The position numbers were made by a program, and so were the translations under genes. DNA of 64,000 nucleotides. It comes from DATJGR01 sp963812255. GTDB taxonomy: Bacteria; Pseudomonadota; Gammaproteobacteria; Pseudomonadales; Azotimanducaceae. Shown here piece by piece: positions 18,228 through 26,726 of the stretch; positions within the stretch are counted from its first letter, which is position 1; each line of letters begins with the position of its first letter. The notes under the pieces are model-generated. The model searched no databases. It had not been told where the DNA came from and was given only the letters and a program-made list of their open reading frames with translations. Location of the stretch: NCBI GenBank assembly GCA_963812255.1, contig CAWEUM010000005.1:124001-188000 (forward strand), written 5' to 3'.

Positions 18228-18740
18228 TCAAACGATGATGCTGACCTTGCCCTGGTCGTAGATGTCGTCGGTGTCGAGAAACGAGGTCTTCTCGAGGATT
18301 CGGATGACGCCGTCCTTCAGACACAGCGTATAGAGATGGTGGCCAAGATACGTCTCGGTGACGTTGCGCTTGCTGCGGTAGGTGACAAAGTTCGACGTGG
18401 CTTTGAACCGTTGGTTGCTACCGCCGAGGATGCGCACGTTGGAGACGAGGTGGCGACATCGCGAATGCGGGAACTCCACGTGGGCGGTGCGTTTGCCCAA
18501 CCGTTTCACACGCTCGCACAGACGGTGATAGTCGTCAGCGACATAGAACAGCGTGGTGGCCGGATCGACGTCGTCGCTGGATCCGGCCGGCGGCACGAGA
18601 TAGCGTGCGCCTGCAGCGAACAGCGCCAGCCATTCCGTCAACCGCCATTCGTCCAGCAGTGCCGCTTCCTCGAAGAAGAAGTCCTCGAGCTGCGCCCGGG
18701 TGACATCGAGTTTGAGTTCGTGAGACGCCGAAGCACTCAT
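18228..18740 (-). CDS. Ring-hydroxylating dioxygenase beta subunit
   Basis: This 170-residue SnoaL-fold subunit is the structural partner of the Rieske alpha subunit in an alpha3-beta3 oxygenase. Typical features are the N-terminal VEDFFF-like helix (AQLEDFFFEEAALLDEW), the RYLVPPAG segment and the late ETYLGHHLYTLCLKDG strand pair. Its ATG at 18740 overlaps the alpha stop as ATGA, so both subunits should be made in balance. A start at 18770 would add residues lying inside the alpha gene and is less likely. Confidence 0.9.
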   Translation of the reverse strand: MSASASHELKLDVTRAQLEDFFFEEAALLDEWRLTEWLALFAAGARYLVPPAGSSDDVDPATTLFYVADDYHRLCERVKRLGKRTAHVEFPHSRCRHLVSNVRILGGSNQRFKATSNFVTYRSKRNVTETYLGHHLYTLCLKDGVIRILEKTSFLDTDDIYDQGKVSIIV

Positions 18741-20020
18741 CGCAATGCTCCCGAAAGGTGGCGGTCCCATTCACGCCAGAACACGCGCATCTGTTCTTCA
18801 TCTTCGATGATGGGATTCGCTTCCTTCATGCCTTTGGAAATGTCGTTCCAGCCCGCCATCGACAAATTGTTGTAGCCGCGCTGGCACAGGGCCAGCGCTT
18901 CGCAGTCATCCGGCGTGGCAAAGCCGCCGGGGCCTAAAAACTCGAGGTAGTTGTACAGGCGCCGCTCGCGCATCAAGGCGTTCTCGTCCTTCGGTGCGAG
19001 CGCCCAGGCATTCACTTTCTGCTGGCCGGGCGAATCGGGGAAGAAGGTGCGCACCGTCACCGCCATAATGTCGTTGATCACGAGGTTGGGGAAAATCAGC
19101 ATGTTGCGGTTGCTGTAGGCGATGCGTTCGGCGCGGGCTTTGCCGAAGCGGGCTTCGAGGCGAGTGCGGATCTCCGCGGTGTCTTTGTCACCCTGCTCAC
19201 CCCAGGCCTTAACGGGCTTCGCGACCGGCCGTCCCCATGGCGCGCCGTATTCGATCACGGTATGGCCGTTACCGAGGTCGCGCGGTTTGTTGACCGAAGT
19301 CAGGTTCTCACCGAGCTGCCCGCCCGACGCCATCACGTAGTCGAAATAGGAGGCGTGCGTCGGCATGCCGTGATACCCGTCGATGCTGTTTTCGCACAAC
19401 AGCTTCCAGTTCGCAGCGAAGCCGTACTCCTGGGTACCGCCGACGATTTCCATGCCGACTTCAGACTGATCCATCACCAGGTCGATGAACTCGGTGGCGC
19501 CTGCCAGGTACGTCACCAGACCCACCGCGTTGCGATCGTAGTTGAGGAAGTAGAGCCCGCGGTATGCCTCGAGCTTGGGTGCCGGCGTGAGGTTGTGGAT
19601 GCCGTCGACGTTCGAGCCTTCCGCATAACGTTCGGTACCGGGACGCGCGACGAGCTTGCCAGCGAGATCGAATGCCCACGCGTGATAGAAGCAGCGGAAC
19701 ATTTTTTCGTTGCCCTGTTTCTCGCGGCACACCATGGCACCGCGGTGGGGGCAGGTATTGAAGAACGCGCGCACCACATCGTCCTGGCCGCGCACGAAGA
19801 TCAGCTCGCGCCCACCCACGGTGCGGGTGAGGAAGTCTCCCTTCTTCGCCACTTCGGATTCATGGCCAACGTACAACCAGCACATGTCGAAGATGAGGCG
19901 CTTCTCGCGCTCGAGCACTCCGGGATCGACGAAAACACGCCGATTTACCCGAAAGATGCCGCGGTCGCGGTCTTCGCTGATGTAGGGCTCACGGATCACC
20001 GTCGATTTGACCGCCGACAT
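18737..20020 (-). CDS. Rieske ring-hydroxylating dioxygenase alpha subunit
   Basis: This 427-residue catalytic subunit adds both atoms of O2 to an aromatic ring to give a cis-dihydrodiol. The Rieske 2Fe-2S ligands are C90, H92 (CPHRG), C110 and H113 (CFYHAW). The mononuclear iron ligands include H217 and H222 in the NSIDGYHGMPTH motif, with the bridging Asp at 214. ATG 20020 has a strong GGAGGA ribosome-binding site; upstream codons are out of family. It is the first gene of the operon and faces a CymR-like repressor across a 121-base intergenic region with repeated operator-like sequence. The exact ring substrate is unknown. Confidence 0.93.
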   Translation of the reverse strand: MSAVKSTVIREPYISEDRDRGIFRVNRRVFVDPGVLEREKRLIFDMCWLYVGHESEVAKKGDFLTRTVGGRELIFVRGQDDVVRAFFNTCPHRGAMVCREKQGNEKMFRCFYHAWAFDLAGKLVARPGTERYAEGSNVDGIHNLTPAPKLEAYRGLYFLNYDRNAVGLVTYLAGATEFIDLVMDQSEVGMEIVGGTQEYGFAANWKLLCENSIDGYHGMPTHASYFDYVMASGGQLGENLTSVNKPRDLGNGHTVIEYGAPWGRPVAKPVKAWGEQGDKDTAEIRTRLEARFGKARAERIAYSNRNMLIFPNLVINDIMAVTVRTFFPDSPGQQKVNAWALAPKDENALMRERRLYNYLEFLGPGGFATPDDCEALALCQRGYNNLSMAGWNDISKGMKEANPIIEDEEQMRVFWREWDRHLSGALR

Positions 20021-20037
20021 GTCCTCCTCCGTCTTTA

Positions 20038-20128
20038 AACAAACCGTGTACACGTCTTGTAACATGAACACGATCCGTTGTAAATTGCTTGCCATCGTGA
20101 TTTGAACAAACCGTGCAGACAAACGGTT
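20038..20128. promoter_or_regulatory. Divergent promoter region with repeated CymR-type operator motifs
   Basis: Between the Rieske alpha and TetR genes the 11-base motif AACAAACCGTG occurs twice, at 20038-20048 and 20105-20115. The first copy runs into the perfect palindrome CGTGTACACG (20045-20054). The second sits in an inverted repeat AACCGT-N8-ACGGTT (20109-20128). The AACAAAC core also occurs in the cumate operator bound by CymR, matching the CymR-like regulator next door. I infer that the repressor binds both sites and controls both divergent genes. Confidence 0.6.
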
Positions 20129-20141
20129 AATCGGAGATCTG

Positions 20142-20786
20142 ATGGCTGAAGCCGTAAAGCGCAGAACCCAGGAGCAACGCTCCAGCGAGACCCGCACGCG
20201 GCTCGCCCGCGCCGCTTTCGAGCAGATCAGCGAACTCGGCTACGCCCAGTTCCGCACCGCGGCGGTGGCCAAGAGCGCCGGCGTTTCACAGGGCGGTCAA
20301 CTGCATCACTTCCCCACCAAGGAAGACCTTGCCTTCGCCGCGATCGAATACGCTTACGAACAGGTAACCGCGAAGACTCAGGCGCACTTCGACCGTTTCG
20401 ACGCGGCGGCAGAGCAGGTCAGTCCGCTGCGCGCGATCATCACCGACAGCATGGATTTCTACTTCTCGAGCGCCTTCGAGGTGGGTGTCGACGTGGTCAA
20501 GGGTGCGTCCGGAAACCCGGAACTGCGACGCCGCATTGCAGATGTATCGCGTCAGAACCGCGACTTCGCCGAGCGGGGCTGGCTCGCAAGACTCGTCACC
20601 AAAGGCTGGTCACCGACCGACGCACAAGACGTCATCGATCTCACCACGAGCCTCGTGCGCGGCTTCGCCATCAGGAAGTGGATCCGTTGGGACTCCGGGC
20701 GGTTCGACCGGCTACTCAACCGTTGGATCGAGATCATCCACGCCGCATTGCCAGCGACACAGCCACCGCCCGGGACAAGCCAGTGA
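20142..20786 (+). CDS. CymR-like TetR family repressor
   Basis: This 214-residue protein has a DNA-binding helix-turn-helix at about residues 20-65, with VAKSAGVSQGGQLHHFPTK. From memory this closely follows the CymR repressor of the p-cymene/p-cumate genes (RRTQ at the start, GVSRGAQSHHFPTK, then E-YEQ). The C-terminal ligand domain also aligns in outline. It is divergent from the Rieske operon and its promoter carries two similar operators, so it is probably a repressor released by an aromatic acid effector. It also overlaps the start of the P450 gene by 4 bases, so it is co-transcribed with the plus-strand catabolic genes. Confidence 0.82.
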   Translation: MAEAVKRRTQEQRSSETRTRLARAAFEQISELGYAQFRTAAVAKSAGVSQGGQLHHFPTKEDLAFAAIEYAYEQVTAKTQAHFDRFDAAAEQVSPLRAIITDSMDFYFSSAFEVGVDVVKGASGNPELRRRIADVSRQNRDFAERGWLARLVTKGWSPTDAQDVIDLTTSLVRGFAIRKWIRWDSGRFDRLLNRWIEIIHAALPATQPPPGTSQ

Positions 20787-22035
20787 CCGTGACGATGCGC
20801 ACCGCCGAACTGCCCGGTGACCTCGCGCGCACGGTCGCGGACCCGCGTTCTTATGCCGCGTGGGATTCCCTCCATGAAACGCTGCGCACCATCCGTCGCG
20901 ATTATCCGTTCGCACGCGCCGAGATCGATGGCTACAACCCGTTCTGGGTGGCGTCGAAGTTCGACGACATCCGCGCCGTGGCCCTCGACGGCGATACCTT
21001 CAGGAGCGGCATGGGCGGCATCCTTTCCAACGAGGCGCTGGCGTTCGAGAAACACGCAGGCATCGGCAAGCTGTTCCGCAGCGTCGTCGCCATGAACGAA
21101 CCCGACCACCGCAAGTACCGGCTGCTAGAACCTCGGCCGCGTCGAAGCACGGGTTCGCGTACTGGCGCGCCGCTGGGTAGACCGGCTGTTCGAGACCGGC
21201 TCGTGCGACTTCGCAAAGGAGGTCGGCGTGCACTATCCGTTGATGGTGATCATGTCGATTCTCGGCGTACCCGAAGCAGACGAGCCGATGATGCTGCGGC
21301 TCACCCAGGAGTACTTCGGCAACGGCGATGAAGATCTCAATCGCGGCCGCGCAGCACTGTCGCCGGAACAGGCATTCGAGTCGGTACGGCAAGTCATTAC
21401 CGAAGCCAACAGCTACTTCGCAGGAATCACTGCACAGCGCCGTAAACAGCCCACTGACGATCTGGCATCGGTCATCGCCAACGCCGTCATCGATGGTGCG
21501 CCTATCAGCGACATTGACGCCATGGGTTACTACATCACGGTCGCCTTCGCCGGCCACGACACCACATCATCATCGCTCGCTGGCGCCATCTGGGCGCGCG
21601 CTGGCCGAGCGAGCCGACCAGCTCGAGCTGCTGCAACGTAATCCGGCGCTCGTATCGAATCTCGCCGAAGAAGCGGTGCGCTGGACCACTCCAATCCATC
21701 AATTCACGCGCATCGCCGCGCGGGACGGAGAAATTCGCGGCCAACGGGTGCGCAAAGGGGATTGGGTCATCCTCAGCTTTCCATCGGGCAATCGCGACGA
21801 GGATGCGTTCGAAGATCCGTTCGAGTTCCGCGTCGACCGCACGAAGAACACCCACGTCGGCTTCGGCTTCGGCGCCCATATGTGCCTGGGCATGCATCTG
21901 GCGCGCATGGAGCTCACCGCGTTTTTCGGCGAGCTGATACCGCGCATCAGAACGCTCGAGCTGGCCGGCGAACCGAGCCGCACGATCACCAATTTTGTCG
22001 GGGGGCCGAAGTCGGTGCCCATTCGCTTCACCTGA
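20783..22035 (+). pseudogene. Cytochrome P450, broken by two frameshifts
   Basis: P450 sequence is spread over three frames. Frame one (GTG 20783 or ATG 20795) runs to EPDHRKYRLL near 21127. Frame two resumes at 21129 as NLGRVEARVRVL and holds the I-helix AGHDTTSSS. Frame three, from about 21595, holds the ExxR-type segment EEAVRWTTP and the heme loop FGFGAHMCLGMHLARME. The first break also lacks about eight residues expected before NLGR, so it is a deletion of roughly 22 bases. The second is a 1- or 4-base gain in a GCGCGCG run. It was probably a hydroxylase of the CYP125/CYP142-like terpenoid type. It may be dead, or the breaks may be assembly errors. Confidence 0.8.
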
Positions 22036-22068
22036 TCGACCGAATTCACCTACGCAAGAGGAGGAACC

Positions 22069-23259
22069 ATGGATTTCGAACTACCCGGCGAGGACGATCC
22101 GCGCCGCCAGAAGGTTCGCGCATGGTGCAAGGCGCACCCGCACCCCACGGGGATGGAGCTCGCCAAGGCGGGTTACGTGGTGCCGCACTGGCCCGCGCCA
22201 TGGGGCACAGAGGCGGAACCGGAGTTACAGCTCATCATCGACGACGAATTGAAGCGCGCGGGGATCTCGCGGCCCAACAATTCCGTCGCGATCAACAACT
22301 GCGGCATCTCACTGGTGCAGCATGGCACCCAGGCACAGCAGGATCGCTATCTGTGGCCGGCACTGTCCGGCGCAGAGATCTGGTGTCAATTGTTCAGTGA
22401 ACCGAGTTCGGGTTCCGACCTCGCAAGCCTGCGCACCCAGGCGCGTCGCGACGGCGATCACTACGTGATCAACGGTTCCAAGATCTGGACGTCGCTCGCG
22501 CACGAAGCGGCGGTCGGCATCATGGTGGCGCGCACCGATCCGAATGAGCGCAAGCATCGTGGCCTGTCTACTTTCATCATCGACATGCACGCCGCGGGCG
22601 TGGAAGTGCACCCGATCGACGACCTGACGGGACACCCGAACGAGTACAACCAGTGTTTCTTCACCGACGTCCGTGTTCCGGTGACCAACCGCATCGGCGC
22701 GGAAGGCGACGGCTGGCGTATCAGCAACGCGCAGCTGCAGACCGAACGGGTCGCACTGGCCAAACCCGGGGCCATCTGGGGCACAGGCCCGTCGGCACGG
22801 GATCTCATCGAAGGTCTTGCCGGCAACGGTGCGCTCGAGGATCCGGTGGTGCGCCAGCAGGCCGCCGAGATTTACATCGAAGGCGAGATCCTGCGGCTGC
22901 TGAAATTCCGTAATCTCTCCGACCGTATGCAGGGCCGCCCCGTCGGCCCCGAATCCGCCGTGCAGAAAGCGCTGTCGGCACCGCATGGCCAACGCGTGAT
23001 GGCGATGGCCCTCGAGCACATGGGTCCCGGCGGCCTGATTGCCAGAGCGGAACCCTTTGGCGGATCCGACGCGGGCGAGAAATGGAGCTGGCCCATCTGG
23101 TTCAGCCCCGCGGTCACGCTCGGCATCGGCACCACCGAGATCATGAAGAACGTCATCGCGGAAAGGATACTCGGCATGCCTCGCGAGGATGATCCCGACG
23201 TCAGAAAACCGTGGAGCGAAACGCAGACCCAGGCACGCAGCCAGAAGGGGGCATCATGA
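22069..23259 (+). CDS. Acyl-CoA dehydrogenase (FadE-type, subunit 1)
   Basis: The 396-residue flavoprotein oxidises an acyl-CoA to its 2-enoyl form. Visible are the FAD-contact region WCQLFSEPSSGSDLASL, the substrate-pocket motif ITNGSKIWTS-like (INGSKIWTS) and the C-terminal IGTTEIMKNVIAERILG. A GAGGAGG site precedes the ATG. Its stop overlaps the next acyl-CoA dehydrogenase by 4 bases. Adjacent acyl-CoA dehydrogenase pairs in actinobacterial steroid catabolism form alpha2-beta2 heterotetramers; the same arrangement is plausible here. The neighbouring P450 and CoA-transferase suggest a branched or alicyclic acid substrate. Confidence 0.9.
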   Translation: MDFELPGEDDPRRQKVRAWCKAHPHPTGMELAKAGYVVPHWPAPWGTEAEPELQLIIDDELKRAGISRPNNSVAINNCGISLVQHGTQAQQDRYLWPALSGAEIWCQLFSEPSSGSDLASLRTQARRDGDHYVINGSKIWTSLAHEAAVGIMVARTDPNERKHRGLSTFIIDMHAAGVEVHPIDDLTGHPNEYNQCFFTDVRVPVTNRIGAEGDGWRISNAQLQTERVALAKPGAIWGTGPSARDLIEGLAGNGALEDPVVRQQAAEIYIEGEILRLLKFRNLSDRMQGRPVGPESAVQKALSAPHGQRVMAMALEHMGPGGLIARAEPFGGSDAGEKWSWPIWFSPAVTLGIGTTEIMKNVIAERILGMPREDDPDVRKPWSETQTQARSQKGAS

Positions 23260-24353
23260 ACTTCGCCTTCGATACCGATCAGGATCAGCTCCGCGACAGC
23301 GCGGTCAGACTGCTGCGCGACAAAGTCCACCTCGATCGTCTGACGCGTGGCGGCAACCGCGTCGACACCACCTACGACCCGACGCTCTGGCACGAGATCG
23401 TCGGCCTCGGCTGGCCCAGTCTCATTATTCCGGAAACCTACGGCGGGCTCGGCATGAGCCTCGTCGACTGGATCGTGATCACCGAAGAGATCGGCCGCAC
23501 CCTCGCCCCGTGTCCGTATCTGGGCAATTACGCTGGCTCACTCGCCGTCATGGCCGCCGGCTCCGAAGCTCAGAAGCGCGACATTCTGCCGGCGGTAGTC
23601 GATGGCGCCGCACAACTCGCACTCGCCTGGAGCGAGCACGAATCGAGTGAAGATCCGCGGGTGGTCGCCTCATCCGTGACGGCGGGAAACTTGAGCGGAA
23701 CGAAGCGTTACGTGCTCGACGCCGACACGGCCACTCACTTCGTGGTCACTGCCAAAAGCGCAGGCAGGCTCGGGTTCCATCTTGTGGCGCGTGATCAACC
23801 CGGCGTTGCGATGGAAGTTTTACCGTGGATGGACGTCACGCGACGGGTCTGCACGGTCACGTTTACCCACGCAACGAGCGAGCCGATGGCGGGCAGTTTC
23901 GAGGACCATTGGCAGTGGATCGCCGACCGCGTGCTGCTCGCGCTCGCATCCGAGAACGCCGGCGGCGCCGAAGCCATCCTGCAGCGGACCGTTGCCTATG
24001 CGAAGGAACGGGTGCAGTTCGGCAAGCCCATCGCGTCGTTTCAGGCCATCAAGCACAAGTGTGCCGACATGCTGATGAAGGCCGAATCCGCCAAGACGCT
24101 TTCCTACTACGCCGCGTGGGCACTGGCCAAGGAGAACGACGACGCATCGCTCGCTGCAGCGATGGCGAAGAGCTTCTCATCCGATGCGTTTCGCTTCTGC
24201 ACGGCCGAGGCGATTCAAATCCATGGCGCCATCGGCTTCACCTGGGAATTGCCCGTCCATCTGTACTACAAACGGGCGCGCGCCAATGCCGTGCAGTTTG
24301 GCGCACCCGCAAAATTGCGCGACCGCGTGATCGAGCTCGTCACCGCCGCATGA
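23256..24353 (+). CDS. Acyl-CoA dehydrogenase (FadE-type, subunit 2)
   Basis: This 365-residue protein starts at the ATGA overlap at 23256. It has the N-terminal helical domain (WHEIVGLGWPSLIIPETYGG), a divergent middle domain and the C-terminal AYAKERVQFGKPIASFQAIKHK signature. The FAD-loop of subunit 1 (FSEPSSGSD) is replaced here by a weak AWSEHESSEDPR, so flavin binding may rely on the partner, as in heterotetrameric acyl-CoA dehydrogenases. Overlaps on both sides argue for one transcript with the preceding dehydrogenase and the following CoA-transferase. Confidence 0.88.
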   Translation: MNFAFDTDQDQLRDSAVRLLRDKVHLDRLTRGGNRVDTTYDPTLWHEIVGLGWPSLIIPETYGGLGMSLVDWIVITEEIGRTLAPCPYLGNYAGSLAVMAAGSEAQKRDILPAVVDGAAQLALAWSEHESSEDPRVVASSVTAGNLSGTKRYVLDADTATHFVVTAKSAGRLGFHLVARDQPGVAMEVLPWMDVTRRVCTVTFTHATSEPMAGSFEDHWQWIADRVLLALASENAGGAEAILQRTVAYAKERVQFGKPIASFQAIKHKCADMLMKAESAKTLSYYAAWALAKENDDASLAAAMAKSFSSDAFRFCTAEAIQIHGAIGFTWELPVHLYYKRARANAVQFGAPAKLRDRVIELVTAA

Positions 24354-25531
24354 CCGCACCACCCGATCGCAGCCGTCCGCTGGAGGGCATTCGCGTCGTC
24401 GACTTCACGTCGATGGTGTCGGGGCCGTATTGCACACGTCTGCTCGCCGATATGGGCGCCGAGGTCATCAAGATCGAACCGGCTGGCGGGGATCCCATCC
24501 GCTACGCGGCGCCCCTCAACGAAGCCGGCAGCCGCTACTTTCAGACGTTCAACGCCGGCAAACAAAGCCTGGTGCTCGACCTGAAATCCGCCCGCGGCGT
24601 GGCGGTCGCTGCCGACATCGCAGCCCGCTGCGATGTACTGGTGGAGAATTTCCGGCCGGGTGTCATGGCAAAACTGGGGCTCGGGTACGACGCATTGAGC
24701 GCACGCCATCCCGGGCTCGTATATTGCTCGATCTCCGGCTTCGGGCAGGACGGACCGATGCGGGACTGGCCCGCCTACGCGCCGATCGTGCACGCATTGT
24801 CCGGCTTCGACTCAGTGTTCATCGCCGCCCAGGACGATGCCTCCACGCCGCCGGTCGCGAGCGTTCAGATTGCCGATGTGCTGACCGGCGCGTTCGCGTT
24901 CGGCGCGATTCAGTCGGCACTCATCAAACGCTTCCGCACCGGCCACGGCGACCACGTCGATTCCACACTCATCGAATCCGCCATCGCATTGGTCAGCGGA
25001 GATCTGCAAGTGCCACAGGCAGAGACGTCGCAACGCATCATGACCTTCAAGGCGGTGCCCACGCGCGACGGATTCGTGATGCCGGTGATCCTCACGGACA
25101 AGGCGTTTCAGGGTCTCGCTGCGATCATCGATCCGCGGTGGCTTGCCGATCCGCGTTTCAAGGACAACCGCGCACGCGGCGAACATGCCCAGCAGTTGCG
25201 TGAAGGCATCGCTGAGTGGACGTCGTCGCGCACCGCACGCGAATGTCAGGACACGTTGATGAACGCCGACGTACCATGCGCCATGTACGCCACGCCAACC
25301 GACGTCCTCAATAGCCGCCACTTGATCGATATCGGCACCTTCACGACCCTCGACGACGGCCACGGAGAATTCAAAGTGAACAACGCACCGTTTCGATTCC
25401 GGCATTCCGAATCGGGCATTAGGTCCCTGGCACCGGGCCTCGGCGCGCAGACCCACAACGTGTTGAGCACGTTGCTCGGCTATGAGGATGCCACCATCGA
25501 GACGTTGCACGAAGCGAGAGTGGTCCGCTGA
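24350..25531 (+). CDS. Class III (CaiB/BaiF) CoA-transferase
   Basis: This 393-residue enzyme of the formyl-CoA transferase family moves CoA between carboxylic acids. The start overlaps the dehydrogenase stop as ATGA at 24350. Family features are RVVDFTSMVSGPYCTRLLADMGAEVIKIE (split by motif: DMGAEVIKIEPAGGDP), the NAGKQSLVLDLK strand, and the probable catalytic Asp at residue 176 in IADVLTGAF. As the last gene of the run, it likely activates the acid substrate for the two acyl-CoA dehydrogenases without spending ATP. Confidence 0.9.
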   Translation: MTAPPDRSRPLEGIRVVDFTSMVSGPYCTRLLADMGAEVIKIEPAGGDPIRYAAPLNEAGSRYFQTFNAGKQSLVLDLKSARGVAVAADIAARCDVLVENFRPGVMAKLGLGYDALSARHPGLVYCSISGFGQDGPMRDWPAYAPIVHALSGFDSVFIAAQDDASTPPVASVQIADVLTGAFAFGAIQSALIKRFRTGHGDHVDSTLIESAIALVSGDLQVPQAETSQRIMTFKAVPTRDGFVMPVILTDKAFQGLAAIIDPRWLADPRFKDNRARGEHAQQLREGIAEWTSSRTARECQDTLMNADVPCAMYATPTDVLNSRHLIDIGTFTTLDDGHGEFKVNNAPFRFRHSESGIRSLAPGLGAQTHNVLSTLLGYEDATIETLHEARVVR

Positions 25532-25807
25532 GGCCGCCGATTTTAAGACCGCACCTCCCGAGTCTTGGATCGGCTTGCCTTTTCGGGTTCAGTCGCCGGG
25601 AGTCGATGCCCCTCATCGAACTCGTCAGGATGGCCTGCAAAGCGATTAGCGACGACGGAGACGCATTGGACGATCGGCACTCGCGCGCTCATTCCTTGGG
25701 GGCCGCCGGGACCCCAAAGGTGACAAACTGACAACACTCATCTCAACAACCCGCCGCAGCAGTTTTCCATTTGCCCTGATGCGAGGCAGATCGACAGAGG
25801 AACACGC

Positions 25808-26662
25808 ATGGCCGACCCCAAACAATTCAACGCCGATCAGCTTGCTTTCTGGAACGGGCCGGGAGGGCATACCTGGGTGGCAAGGCAAGCACACACCGAC
25901 AGTACGCTGGCGCCGGTTACAGAGGCGTTGCTGGCCTTTGCTGCGCCGCGCACCAACGAACGGGTGCTGGATGTCGGCTGCGGCTGCGGAGCGGGCACCT
26001 TGGAGTTTGCGCGCGCAGTGCGACCCTCGGGCCGCGTGGCGGCGCTCGACATATCTGGACCGATGCTGGCCGAGGCAGAGGTACGCGCCGAAGCCGCCGG
26101 CATCACCAATGTCGCTTGGCGACAGGCCGACGCTGCCACCGCAGCGCTGGACGGCTTCGATTTGCTGACGTCCAACTTTGGTCTGATGTTCTTTGGCGAT
26201 CCGGTCGCAGCCTTCGCCCACATGTTGCGCGCCGCGAACCCTGGCGCGCGGATGGCATTCGTGTGCTGGCGGTCCCTTGCCGAAAATCCCTGGATCGAAG
26301 TGCCGATGCGCGCAGTCTCGCCCCACATCCCGCCACGTCCGAAAGGGGATCCGCGGGCGCCCGGAATGTTCGCCTTCGCCGATCCAGAACGCGTCTCTGA
26401 GGTACTCACCGCAGGTGGCTGGGCGCCGCCACGGTTTGAAAAGCTGGATCTGGACCTCGACATTGCTGCGGGCCGTGGGCTGCAGGACGCTGTGGTGCAG
26501 TCGACTCAAATCGGCGCCGTCAACAGTTGGCTGCGCAACCAACCGACGGAGGTCGTTTCGCGCGCGACCGCGTCAATCCGCGAGGCGCTTGCGGAGCATG
26601 TGGACGGCGCGAGCGTGCGTCTCCCCGGCGCAATGTGGTTGATCAGCAGCGCGGCGGTCTGA
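25808..26662 (+). CDS. Class I SAM-dependent methyltransferase
   Basis: This 284-residue cytoplasmic enzyme has the Rossmann SAM motif I as VLDVGCGCGAGTLEFA near residue 50, an acidic motif II residue in AALDISGPM, and a motif IV region LLTSNFGLMFFGDP. It looks like the Methyltransf_11/UbiE-like group acting on small molecules. It stands alone: 276 bases without a recognisable gene precede it, and the next gene is convergent. The substrate is not evident. Confidence 0.85.
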   Translation: MADPKQFNADQLAFWNGPGGHTWVARQAHTDSTLAPVTEALLAFAAPRTNERVLDVGCGCGAGTLEFARAVRPSGRVAALDISGPMLAEAEVRAEAAGITNVAWRQADAATAALDGFDLLTSNFGLMFFGDPVAAFAHMLRAANPGARMAFVCWRSLAENPWIEVPMRAVSPHIPPRPKGDPRAPGMFAFADPERVSEVLTAGGWAPPRFEKLDLDLDIAAGRGLQDAVVQSTQIGAVNSWLRNQPTEVVSRATASIREALAEHVDGASVRLPGAMWLISSAAV

Positions 26663-26693
26663 ACCGGGCCCGACTGCCTTGCGGCGTCACCTC

Positions 26694-26726
26694 GAGCGTA
26701 GAGGCATTCCAAACTAGCCTACGCTC
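26694..26726. terminator. Inverted repeat between convergent genes, possible bidirectional terminator
   Basis: GAGCGTAG (26694-26701) and CTACGCTC (26719-26726) are perfect 8-base arms. The pairing may extend through GGC/GCC with a one-base bulge around an A/T-rich loop. It lies between the methyltransferase stop and the end of the minus-strand SDR. There is no T-run on either side, so termination is only likely, not clear. Confidence 0.4.

Noticed and set aside
25646..26542. A 298-codon minus-strand frame opposite the methyltransferase
   Set aside because: Antisense to a gene with clear SAM-binding motifs; the translation lacks any domain.
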